Assembly: GCA_012515085.1 (NCBI GenBank)
Contig: JAAYZB010000058.1
Span: 1 to 10,636, forward strand
Length of the DNA stretch: 10,636 nt
Source: Acholeplasmataceae bacterium
GTDB taxonomy: Bacteria > Bacillota_I > Bacilli_A > Izemoplasmatales > Hujiaoplasmataceae
Reading direction: 5' to 3'
The position numbers and the translations under genes were made by a program. The notes beneath the pieces are model-generated. The model was not told the origin of the DNA. It saw only the letters and a list, made by a program, of their open reading frames with translations, and searched no databases. This document shows, in pieces, positions 1-6,702 of the stretch; position 1 is the stretch's first letter, and the number at the start of each line of letters is the position of its first letter.

Positions 1-807
1 CCGGGAGAATATGCCGATCAACAAGCGATCTCACAGATTAATTTGACTAATTATCTTTCGATATTTACCACCCAACCAGCCAAAATACCGAGACGATCGG
101 GGACACCTACATATTGGACCGGAAATGGAAGACAACCATATAGCGTCCAAGAGAAAAACGTTCAATTGACCATTTATTTGCCTCCGGAAAAGCCGGGTTT
201 CATGGAACCGATGGTCGTCAAAGAGACAACCCATGTGTTTTTTCCGGTTGAGTTATTTACAGAAGTCGATGAGAGCCACCTTGAGGAAGGGATGATTTTT
301 GGTAAAGCAGGAAATGCTTACATCGCTGTACTCACAAGATACCCATTGGCTTTTGTCCCCTTCGATGTCAGTAACACCGAAGGCGACCGGGATGATATGT
401 TGGTGAGAGGATCGGTCAAAAATGTTCTTTCTGAGAAATACGATTTGATTCAAGAAGGGTCTGGAACCCATTATTTTGTTTGCGAATGTTCCGATAGTTC
501 ACAGGAAACATTTTCTGAATTTATCACTCGAATACGCGCGAATAGCTGCAACTTTGATCCTGATGCTGGGAAAATATCATATTCTACGATACTTAACGGT
601 GATGTGACTTTGAGTCAACTGGAAGCGACCTATGACACATCTTTCGAGAAAAATGGAACCTTGGTTGATCTGGATTACGAACGATTTGAATCGCCTTATG
701 TCAAAGGTGGAACGATTCTTCGCAAGGCAAATTCAATTGTCTTTGTGTTTGGTGGGGAAAGCCTGACGCTCAATTATCTAGAGAACCAACGATTAATTGG
801 TGATTGA
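1..807 (+). CDS. C-terminal part of a heparinase/lyase-like protein (5' end outside window)
   Basis: The frame is open from the first base of the window, so this is the 3' part of a longer gene; the first 268 codons visible are shown. It is clearly paralogous to the complete protein at 3001-4848. Shared landmarks are PG(E/K)(Y/F).DQQ at the left edge, YW(T/V)GNG (codons 39-44), and the following Q-EKN, I-Y and GF(M/L)E blocks. The left edge aligns with about residue 387 of the paralogue, so roughly 380 residues, including any helical catalytic domain, probably lie upstream. The visible part is beta-rich and resembles the C-terminal beta-sandwich of polysaccharide-lyase-like proteins with an (alpha/alpha) toroid. 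The THVFFP segment and the G-F-G-KAGNAYIAV stretch fit uncharacterised Firmicutes/Bacteroidetes proteins I recall only generally. The role is inferred as processing of a uronic-acid-containing glycan. The stop TGA overlaps the next start by one base. Confidence 0.75.
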   Translation, partial: PGEYADQQAISQINLTNYLSIFTTQPAKIPRRSGTPTYWTGNGRQPYSVQEKNVQLTIYLPPEKPGFMEPMVVKETTHVFFPVELFTEVDESHLEEGMIFGKAGNAYIAVLTRYPLAFVPFDVSNTEGDRDDMLVRGSVKNVLSEKYDLIQEGSGTHYFVCECSDSSQETFSEFITRIRANSCNFDPDAGKISYSTILNGDVTLSQLEATYDTSFEKNGTLVDLDYERFESPYVKGGTILRKANSIVFVFGGESLTLNYLENQRLIGD

Positions 808-1550
808 TGATGCAATGTGGCTTACAAACATTCACGATCCGCAAGGAGATGAATAAAGACCCTGAGGCAGCTTTCCAATTCATAAAAGAAATCGGATTGG
901 ATCACGTGGAGCTCGCTCGAATTGATTTCTCGCATCAGACAGCAGAACTCATAAAAAAAACCGGATTGACGGTCATGTCACTTCAGGCGACTTATCAAAA
1001 ATTGCATTCGCAGTTTGATCAAATCAGTACATTTATGATGCAAGTCGGATGTCAGATAGCCTGTGTTTCCTTGCTTTCGTTCGGCGCTATCATTGGCGGG
1101 AAACGAGCAATCTTACGTTATGCAAAAAAGTTGAATCGACTCGCATATGAGTATGCAAAGAACCAGATAGTCCTCGCATTTCACCATCATGATTTTGAAT
1201 TTCGTAAAGTCTCAGGGAGATACAAACTGGAATGGCTGATAGAAGCGACCGATCCCGCTGTCAAATTTGTTTTGGACACCTATTGGGTGACGAAAATGAA
1301 GGAAGATCCCATTCAGTGGATAAATCGGTTGGGAGAGCGATTGATCGGACTCCATCTACGGGATCATCGATATTTAAAAAATGGGAAGTCCACTGATACG
1401 GAAATCGGAAATGGAACGGTTGATTTCAAACGCATCATCGCTTCAGCAAAACCGCATGTCCTGTATGGTGTCATCGAACAAGATACTCAAAATCCAAAAG
1501 CAAGCATTCGCCAAAGCGTCGATCACTGTCATCGCTTGGGACTTAATTAG
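807..1550 (+). CDS. Sugar-phosphate isomerase/epimerase, xylose-isomerase-like TIM barrel
   Basis: This 247-residue protein belongs to the AP-endonuclease-2/xylose-isomerase-like TIM-barrel superfamily (IolE/YcjR-like sugar isomerases and epimerases). Signature segments are FHHHDFEF (residues 125-132, matching the family YHNHDFEF), FVLDTYWV (154-161), LHLRDH (182-187), EIGNGTVDF (199-207) and VIEQD (222-226). The Glu, Asp and His residues in these segments would hold the divalent metal. Length is close to the usual 250-290. There is no signal peptide, so it is cytoplasmic. The likely job is isomerising or epimerising the sugar released by the neighbouring hydrolase; the substrate cannot be read from sequence. 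Start choice: TTG 804, ATG 807 and ATG 810 are in frame. GGTGAT at 799-804 is the only ribosome-site-like sequence, so ATG 807 or 810 is favoured. ATG 807 overlaps the upstream TGA by one base, implying translational coupling. Confidence 0.88.
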   Translation: MMQCGLQTFTIRKEMNKDPEAAFQFIKEIGLDHVELARIDFSHQTAELIKKTGLTVMSLQATYQKLHSQFDQISTFMMQVGCQIACVSLLSFGAIIGGKRAILRYAKKLNRLAYEYAKNQIVLAFHHHDFEFRKVSGRYKLEWLIEATDPAVKFVLDTYWVTKMKEDPIQWINRLGERLIGLHLRDHRYLKNGKSTDTEIGNGTVDFKRIIASAKPHVLYGVIEQDTQNPKASIRQSVDHCHRLGLN

Positions 1551-1551
1551 C

Positions 1552-1560
1552 AGAAAGGAA
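1552..1560 (+). promoter_or_regulatory. Ribosome binding site of the symporter gene
   Basis: AGAAAGGAA lies 7 nt before ATG 1568 and fixes that start. It is the strongest ribosome site in the glycan operon, at the junction with the longest intergenic gap (17 nt). This would allow independent high initiation for the transporter. Confidence 0.7.
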
Positions 1561-1567
1561 TTGACCT

Positions 1568-3001
1568 ATGGAACAAAAGCAAATGAAAACCCGGGAAAAA
1601 ATGCTATTTGCCTGGGGAGATGTGTTTGGTGGCGGCGCGCAGGCGCTCGTTGGTGTATTGTATCTCATATTTCTCACCGATATCATCGGGCTCGATCCGG
1701 CTTTGGCGGCACTCGCTATCACCGTCAGTAAGATCTGGGATGCCGTGATTGATCCCGCTTTGGGGGTCATTGGCGACAATACCCGGTCCAAAATTGGCCG
1801 AAGAAGGCCATATATCTTAGCTGGTGGCATAGCATTCATTTTAGTGTTTGCCTTGATGTGGCTACCTACCAATCATTGGGAATCGGATCTTTGGAAGATG
1901 GTCTATGCCATCACGACGTTTGTTTTTTACACATCGGCGTCTTCCATGATCAGCGTTTCATACAGCTCGCTATCAGCGGAAATCACAACAAATTTGAAAG
2001 AACGAAATTCCGTCAATATCTTAAGATTGGTGATGTCGACGATCGCAACAGCTGTCTGTACGCTCTTGCCTTCGATGATTTTGGAAATGTATAAAAAGGG
2101 GTCCGTGACTTTGACGGAATTCTACTTGATCATTGGTATCGGATTTGGTTTGTTTTTTGCGCTCCCGATTATCTTGATTGGCTTTTTTACCAAAGAAAGA
2201 GCACCCATTCCCAGTACAAAATCGGTCTTTGATCTCAAGTCGTTTGTGAAGCCGCTGAAAGTCAAGGCTTTTCGGGGATTGGTCTATATGTATTTATGTC
2301 AAAGCATTGCGATGGACATCCTATCGGCTGGCATTATGTATTATGCCTTATACGTTGCCAAGGGGAGTTCTACGGTGTTTTTGGGAATCTTTATTGGGGT
2401 GCAACTATTGATGTTTCCTTTGATCAATGCCCTCGTCAACAAGGTCGATAAGAAAAAAATCTATTATTTCGGATTGCCGCTGGCGCTGGTGGCCTTTATC
2501 GGCGTCGGTATTTATCCTTCGGACTGGCCGATAATCGGGGCTTACATCTTAACGGGATTTACCGCGTTAGGTTTTGCGGGCGCTCAATTGATCAGTTGGA
2601 TCATTTTTCCCGATGCCGTCGATGTCGGGGAACTTCGTTTTGGGTATCGTCCAACCGGAAGTTTTTCCGGTATCATGACGTTTATTCGTCAAGCGGCATC
2701 AGCCATCGCCATCCAGATTTTTGGTATCATGTTATCCGTATCGGGCTACATCAAAGCTACCGAAGAAGTCCCGATTCCCGTGCAGCCGGATTCGGCTATT
2801 TTGGGGATTCGGATCGCCATGGTGGGGAGTTTTGTTTTATTGATGGCGATCGGGTATCTGGTCGCGCGGCGGTTTGTTCTCACTCGTAAAAAGTCCGAAC
2901 AGGTTCGTCGATTGCTGGCGTTATCCCGAGAGATACCGAAAGCGGAGTGGGACGCGGCGGATCAAACGGAATTTGAAGAACTGAAAGCGGAGATTTTTTA
3001 A
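1568..3001 (+). CDS. GPH-family (MelB/XylP/UidB-like) cation:glycoside symporter
   Basis: This 477-residue polytopic membrane protein matches the glycoside-pentoside-hexuronide:cation symporter family (MFS_2), whose usual length is 450-500, with about 12 hydrophobic segments. The diagnostic segment is KIWDAVIDP at 55-63 followed by GDNTRSKIGRRRPYIL (69-84). Asp58 and Asp62 have the same spacing as the cation-site Asp55/Asp59 of MelB. A second family block, PDAVDVGELRFGYRPTG, occurs in the C-terminal half, followed by FIRQAASAIA. The C-terminus is a charged cytoplasmic tail. It should import a glycoside or oligosaccharide with Na+ or H+ across the cytoplasmic membrane. Its place between lyase and hydrolase genes suggests that the cargo is the uronic-acid-containing oligosaccharide. 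The stop TAA shares its last A with the ATG of the next gene. Confidence 0.93.
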   Translation: MEQKQMKTREKMLFAWGDVFGGGAQALVGVLYLIFLTDIIGLDPALAALAITVSKIWDAVIDPALGVIGDNTRSKIGRRRPYILAGGIAFILVFALMWLPTNHWESDLWKMVYAITTFVFYTSASSMISVSYSSLSAEITTNLKERNSVNILRLVMSTIATAVCTLLPSMILEMYKKGSVTLTEFYLIIGIGFGLFFALPIILIGFFTKERAPIPSTKSVFDLKSFVKPLKVKAFRGLVYMYLCQSIAMDILSAGIMYYALYVAKGSSTVFLGIFIGVQLLMFPLINALVNKVDKKKIYYFGLPLALVAFIGVGIYPSDWPIIGAYILTGFTALGFAGAQLISWIIFPDAVDVGELRFGYRPTGSFSGIMTFIRQAASAIAIQIFGIMLSVSGYIKATEEVPIPVQPDSAILGIRIAMVGSFVLLMAIGYLVARRFVLTRKKSEQVRRLLALSREIPKAEWDAADQTEFEELKAEIF

Positions 3002-4848
3002 TGGAATCAAATGCAGAACTTTCCGATCCGGGAATGGCTGTCAAAATGAACTATAAGTGTTTCCCTTCTATCAAGAATCTCGCTGAGGGGAAAAGGGCCA
3101 ATGAAGATGAAATCCTCGATTTGGTTGCTTTTGTCAACGCTCGTCACGACTGTGCGGATTTTCGGGTGTTGTCCTGTTTGAAAGCAATGTATGAATATCC
3201 GGATCTGATCTCTCTGTCCACAAAAAAAGCCATCAAATCCGCACTTTTAGGGTTCAAATATTGGTTGGACGAACCCGGAATCGATGGAATGTGTTTCTGG
3301 TCGGAAAATCATCAAATCATCTTTCATACAGCCGAATACTTGGCGGGACACTTGTTTCCTGACGATTCTTTTTCCAATGACAACATAACCGGATTGCAGC
3401 ATCAGGAAAAAGCTCGACCAAAGATTTTGCGCTGGCTAGGACAACGCTTCCAATATGGTTTTATTGAATGGCATTCCAACACGTATTATGAAGAGGACAT
3501 CGCCGCTTTGGCCATGTTGATTGATTATGCTCCGGAAATGAATATTCGCATCCAGGCAACCATGATCATGGATCTATTGATGCTGGACATGGCGATGCAT
3601 CAGTTTGAAGGATATTTTGTGGCAACAAGCGGTCGCTGTTATGAGAAACAAAAAAAAGATCCAAGAAACGCGGATGTCAATGATATCTTGAAGTGCGCCT
3701 TTGGAATTTTGGATCACGAGTATGATTATTCTCGCATTTCGACTCTCGTTTTGTTATGCAAGCACTATGTCCTGCCGCCAGTCATTCGAAAAATCGCTTT
3801 GGCAAAAGGGACCTTTGTGATCAAGGAATCCATGGGAATGGATGTGAAAGAGGCTACTAAGAAAATATTCCCAGCTGATTTTGATCATTTGGGGATGTAT
3901 TTATGGCAAATGGAGGCGTTTACCAATCCAGAGTCCATTGAAATGACAATGGCGATTTTCAATGAATGGAAATTGACGCACAACAATTTCCTGAAAGATC
4001 TGAAAATGATCAACCGACCGTTTTTGTTAAAAAGCGGATGTCTGCCATTCTTGGTTTCTGTGTTGAATCCGGCAACGGCCGGTGTCGCAATACAGCGAGC
4101 GAATACTTATACCTACCGTACACCTCACTATTTATTATCGTCGGTACAACATTATCATCCGGGGAAATTCGGGGATCAACAACATATCTGGCAAGTAACC
4201 TTGCCAGGAGGAATCAACCTGTTTTCAACACATCCGGGGCGACCGATGTTTCAGGATCCCGCTCGAAATTTTTCCCCGTCATATTGGGTTGGAAACGGAA
4301 TAAACCCCGAGTGTACTCAAGAGAAGAATATTGTGTTGTTGATATATGATTTAACAAAAAGACGGGGTTTTCTCGAACAAAAACGTTTGAACCTGGTCCA
4401 TTTCTATTGCCCGTTTGACCAGATGGATGAGGTCAGCATATCGGGTCGATTAGTAGTGGTTCGGAAGCAAAACACATATGTTGCAATCATGTCAGACAAG
4501 GAGGCTGAAAAAAAAGAAGATGAAATCCTTTATCGTGGAAGGATCCTCCGATTTGCAATCATCCTAGGGGATCAAGAACACGATGGTTCATATGCCGACT
4601 TTTGTCAGAGTCAAACGTTAAAACGGTTCAAAGCGACGGGGAAAAAGGTAAGCTATGCTGGAGAAAAACGGTTGACACTTCGATACAACAACGGTTTTTT
4701 TATCGACAAGCAACGGATTTCTACGGATTATCCCCGATATGATACGCCGTTTATCTCTGCCGATCGTGAACCGTCACAATTGGAGATTCATTATGAAAAA
4801 GATGTTCTGACCCATTATTTTTCTCGGTTTGAACGGAAACGAGGGTGA
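3001..4848 (+). CDS. Polysaccharide-lyase-like protein, (alpha/alpha) toroid plus beta-sandwich, family unassigned
   Basis: This complete 615-residue protein starts at ATG 3001, supported by GGAG at 2989-2992 (8 nt away) and the TAATG overlap with the symporter gene. Residues about 30-345 look mostly helical, as in toroid lyases. They contain FWSENHQIIFHTAEYL (99-114), where the Asn-His pair resembles the N-H element of heparinase II/III-type enzymes. They also contain GFIEWHSNTYYEEDI (153-167), rich in candidate catalytic Tyr, His and Glu. Residues about 370-615 are beta-rich, with YTYRTPHYLLSS (370-381) and YWVGNG (428-433). The N-terminus has no signal peptide, so it should act in the cytoplasm on imported oligosaccharides. 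A lyase reaction is inferred from fold-like features and context, and a hydrolase is possible. I cannot name a CAZy family. It is a paralogue of the protein at 1-807, with its C-terminal domain clearly diverged. Confidence 0.8.
   Translation: MESNAELSDPGMAVKMNYKCFPSIKNLAEGKRANEDEILDLVAFVNARHDCADFRVLSCLKAMYEYPDLISLSTKKAIKSALLGFKYWLDEPGIDGMCFWSENHQIIFHTAEYLAGHLFPDDSFSNDNITGLQHQEKARPKILRWLGQRFQYGFIEWHSNTYYEEDIAALAMLIDYAPEMNIRIQATMIMDLLMLDMAMHQFEGYFVATSGRCYEKQKKDPRNADVNDILKCAFGILDHEYDYSRISTLVLLCKHYVLPPVIRKIALAKGTFVIKESMGMDVKEATKKIFPADFDHLGMYLWQMEAFTNPESIEMTMAIFNEWKLTHNNFLKDLKMINRPFLLKSGCLPFLVSVLNPATAGVAIQRANTYTYRTPHYLLSSVQHYHPGKFGDQQHIWQVTLPGGINLFSTHPGRPMFQDPARNFSPSYWVGNGINPECTQEKNIVLLIYDLTKRRGFLEQKRLNLVHFYCPFDQMDEVSISGRLVVVRKQNTYVAIMSDKEAEKKEDEILYRGRILRFAIILGDQEHDGSYADFCQSQTLKRFKATGKKVSYAGEKRLTLRYNNGFFIDKQRISTDYPRYDTPFISADREPSQLEIHYEKDVLTHYFSRFERKRG
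4841..4848 (+). promoter_or_regulatory. Ribosome binding site deciding the GH105-like start
   Basis: GAGGGTGA ends 5 nt before ATG 4854. An in-frame GTG at 4845 lies inside this site and is therefore unlikely to be the start. The site overlaps the stop codon of the upstream gene, so terminating ribosomes can reinitiate immediately. Confidence 0.65.
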
Positions 4849-4853
4849 AGTTA

Positions 4854-5942
4854 ATGACACAAAATCCAGCTTTTTCTAAGGTGATCCAACTGGTTGATCA
4901 CATCACCAATACCTGGAATCCCAAAATGAAATGGATGTGGGGGGAAGCACTGTTTGGTTATGCTTTATCCGAACTGGATAATTATCTTGGCAGTAACCGT
5001 TATACGGCCTTTCTAACAGCGTATTGCGATTATTATGTTGCTCATCCGCCGAAGATTAATCAGAGTGATACCGTTGCACCGGGTTTGATAACCTATGTCA
5101 TGGGAAGAAAAACCGGACGGTGTGATTATCAGAAGCTGACATGTCGGGTATTGGACTATATCAAAAACGAACCACGATTACTTGAGGATTCAGTCAATCA
5201 TCTTGGCAATAGTTTTGTTGGCAAGTGTTATCCCAAATCAATCTGGGTCGATAGTCTGATGATGTTTTCTGTTTTTCCGGCCATCGTTGCGAAAAACGAA
5301 CAGGATGAACAATTGATGGAAATCGCCGCTCGACAGCCCCGAATCATGGCGAAATATATGCAAGATCCCAGCGATAAATTATGGTATCATGCTTATTGGG
5401 TCCATCAGAAGACACATTATCCCAAGCACAAGCTTTTTTGGGGTCGGGGAAACGGTTGGGTGATGGCGGCTCTCCCCATGATCTTGGATCAAATTGGTGA
5501 TCATCCTGAGCGAGAAACGATCATCCGGATCTTTCAAGAAACCTCTCAAGCTCTCAAGCCTTATCAACGAAGCGATGGAGCGTTTGAAACCATCATCAAT
5601 CGACCGGGAAAAACTTACCGCGAGTTATCATTCACGGCTTTGGTCGCCTATGGATTCTTAACGGGTGTGAGACATCAATGGCTGGATTCAACCTATCTGG
5701 AACAAGGACTCAAGGCCTTTCAAGCGGTGCAAACGGCGATTGTAGAAAAAAATGGCGAGTGGCTATTGCCGGAAATCAGCGGGCCAACGATTCCGTTGCC
5801 ACTTTTCCCCTATTTAGGGTACAAATGGATTCCAAGAGGAAACAATTGGGCTTATGGATTAGCTGCGGTGATTTTTGCGGCGATCGAACAGGATCGGTAT
5901 TATCAGACGCATAAGACTCAAAAAAAGGATGAAACGCGATGA
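4854..5942 (+). CDS. GH88/GH105-type unsaturated uronyl (rhamnogalacturonyl) hydrolase
   Basis: This 362-residue protein has the (alpha/alpha)6 toroid signature of GH105/GH88 enzymes (YteR/YesR-like). These remove the terminal 4,5-unsaturated uronic acid left by polysaccharide lyases, by hydrating its double bond. Key segments, numbered from ATG 4854, are SIWVDSLMM (129-137), whose Asp133 corresponds to the family catalytic Asp; WYHAYW (177-182); FWGRGNGWVMAALP (195-208), the family WxRGNGW block; and YRELSFTALVAYGF toward the C-terminus. Length is typical. There is no signal peptide, so it works in the cytoplasm. Its presence is the best evidence that the pathway handles a lyase-generated uronic-acid oligosaccharide. 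The exact substrate (rhamnogalacturonan, glycosaminoglycan, ulvan or other) cannot be told. The upstream lyase-like gene ends 5 nt before it, and its own stop overlaps the next start by 4 nt (ATGA). Confidence 0.92.
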   Translation: MTQNPAFSKVIQLVDHITNTWNPKMKWMWGEALFGYALSELDNYLGSNRYTAFLTAYCDYYVAHPPKINQSDTVAPGLITYVMGRKTGRCDYQKLTCRVLDYIKNEPRLLEDSVNHLGNSFVGKCYPKSIWVDSLMMFSVFPAIVAKNEQDEQLMEIAARQPRIMAKYMQDPSDKLWYHAYWVHQKTHYPKHKLFWGRGNGWVMAALPMILDQIGDHPERETIIRIFQETSQALKPYQRSDGAFETIINRPGKTYRELSFTALVAYGFLTGVRHQWLDSTYLEQGLKAFQAVQTAIVEKNGEWLLPEISGPTIPLPLFPYLGYKWIPRGNNWAYGLAAVIFAAIEQDRYYQTHKTQKKDETR

Positions 5943-6568
5943 ATGTGATCTATCACCGGGATTCTTCGGAGGCAACAACGGTTTTAGCAAGTGATCCAAC
6001 TCTGAAACCGATATTTGACAAAACAGCGGAAATCGTGATCAAACTTGACAGTGACTTGTTTTTATCCTTGGTTTCGACAATCATTTACCAGCAGCTTTCA
6101 GGAACGGTTGCGGAAAAAATCTATCAACGTGTCAAGCTGTCTTTTGATGGCGAGATCACGGTAGATAAAATGATCAATGCGGATCCAGAGCAATTGCGCT
6201 TGCAAGGTTTATCATATCGGAAAATCAGCTATTTACAATCACTGGCGAACGAAGTCAAAGAAAAAAATGTTGATTTGGAACATATCCGGGATCTATCCGA
6301 TAAAGAAGTGATTGAAATGCTCACGCGTATCAAAGGAATCGGACAATGGTCCGCAGAGATGTTTTTGCTGTTTTCACTTGGACGAAAAGATGTTTTTTCG
6401 AGTCGGGATCTCGGATTGAGAAAAGCATTGGGGAAATTGCATGGACGTCCGATATCGATGGAAGAAGCAGAGATATTAAGCGACAAATGGACACCCCACA
6501 AATCGATTGTCTCACTTTTTTTATGGCGATATCTTGAAAATCAACCAAAGGATGAAGCGAGCCGATAA
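5939..6568 (+). CDS. DNA-3-methyladenine glycosylase II, HhH-GPD (AlkA-type)
   Basis: This 209-residue protein of the HhH-GPD superfamily excises alkylated purines in base-excision repair. Evidence in order: LVSTIIYQQLSGTVAEKI (44-61), the usual I-x-QQ-(I/L)S element; the helix-hairpin-helix LTRIKGIGQWSAEMF (128-142); RKDVFSSRDLGLRKAL (149-164), with the catalytic Asp at 157; and WTPHKSIVSLFLWRYL (184-199), which closes the domain. Length fits the short single-domain AlkA-like proteins common in Gram-positives, which lack the N-terminal domain of E. coli AlkA. ATG 5939 overlaps the preceding TGA as ATGA, with AAGG at 5925-5928 upstream, so it is translationally coupled to the uronyl hydrolase gene. 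It has no obvious metabolic link to the operon; its placement may be incidental. Confidence 0.92.
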   Translation: MNVIYHRDSSEATTVLASDPTLKPIFDKTAEIVIKLDSDLFLSLVSTIIYQQLSGTVAEKIYQRVKLSFDGEITVDKMINADPEQLRLQGLSYRKISYLQSLANEVKEKNVDLEHIRDLSDKEVIEMLTRIKGIGQWSAEMFLLFSLGRKDVFSSRDLGLRKALGKLHGRPISMEEAEILSDKWTPHKSIVSLFLWRYLENQPKDEASR

Positions 6569-6574
6569 GATATT

Positions 6575-6603
6575 GTGTTTAATAATAGTTAAATCACTTT
6601 TTT
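6575..6603 (+). terminator. Weak rho-independent terminator-like hairpin
   Basis: GTGTTTAA (6575-6582), loop TAATAG, then TTAAATCAC (6589-6597) form an 8-bp stem with one bulged T, followed directly by six T residues (6598-6603). It starts 6 nt after the DNA glycosylase stop, where the operon would be expected to end. The stem is AT-rich with only two G-C pairs, so termination may be partial. Confidence 0.45.
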
Positions 6604-6702
6604 ATCTGGTTTTCTGATTTTCATTTCTAATGAACCAATAAAATCATGGGTTGATTCGTCTATATAGTGAGTATTTATTCGAAGTGAAAGGACTATTTGG
6701 CC
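6604..6702 (+). promoter_or_regulatory. Leader region of the subtilase gene with ribosome site
   Basis: AAAGGA (6687-6692) lies 10 nt before ATG 6703. An in-frame TTG at 6697 is only 4 nt away and is less likely to be the start. A -10-like TATAGT occurs at 6663-6668, but no convincing -35 lies 16-18 nt upstream of it. A weak hairpin (AATGAACC / GGTTGATT, around 6629-6656) has no T-tract. A promoter is expected here because a terminator-like hairpin precedes it, but I cannot place it firmly. Confidence 0.35.

Noticed and set aside
43..807. TTG at 43 as the start of the first gene
   Set aside because: The frame is open to base 1, and codons 1-14 (PGEYADQQ...) already align with the middle of the paralogue, so the gene begins outside the window.
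1543..1872. Minus-strand 109-codon open frame under the symporter gene
   Set aside because: It is a shadow of the symporter coding sequence; low-complexity translation and no ribosome site noted.
4845..4853. GTG 4845 as the start of the uronyl hydrolase
   Set aside because: It lies inside the GAGGGTGA ribosome site; ATG 4854 is correctly spaced from that site.
6629..6656. AATGAACC / GGTTGATT hairpin as a riboswitch or terminator
   Set aside because: Short stem with a mismatch, 12-nt loop and no T-tract; no recognised riboswitch core around it.
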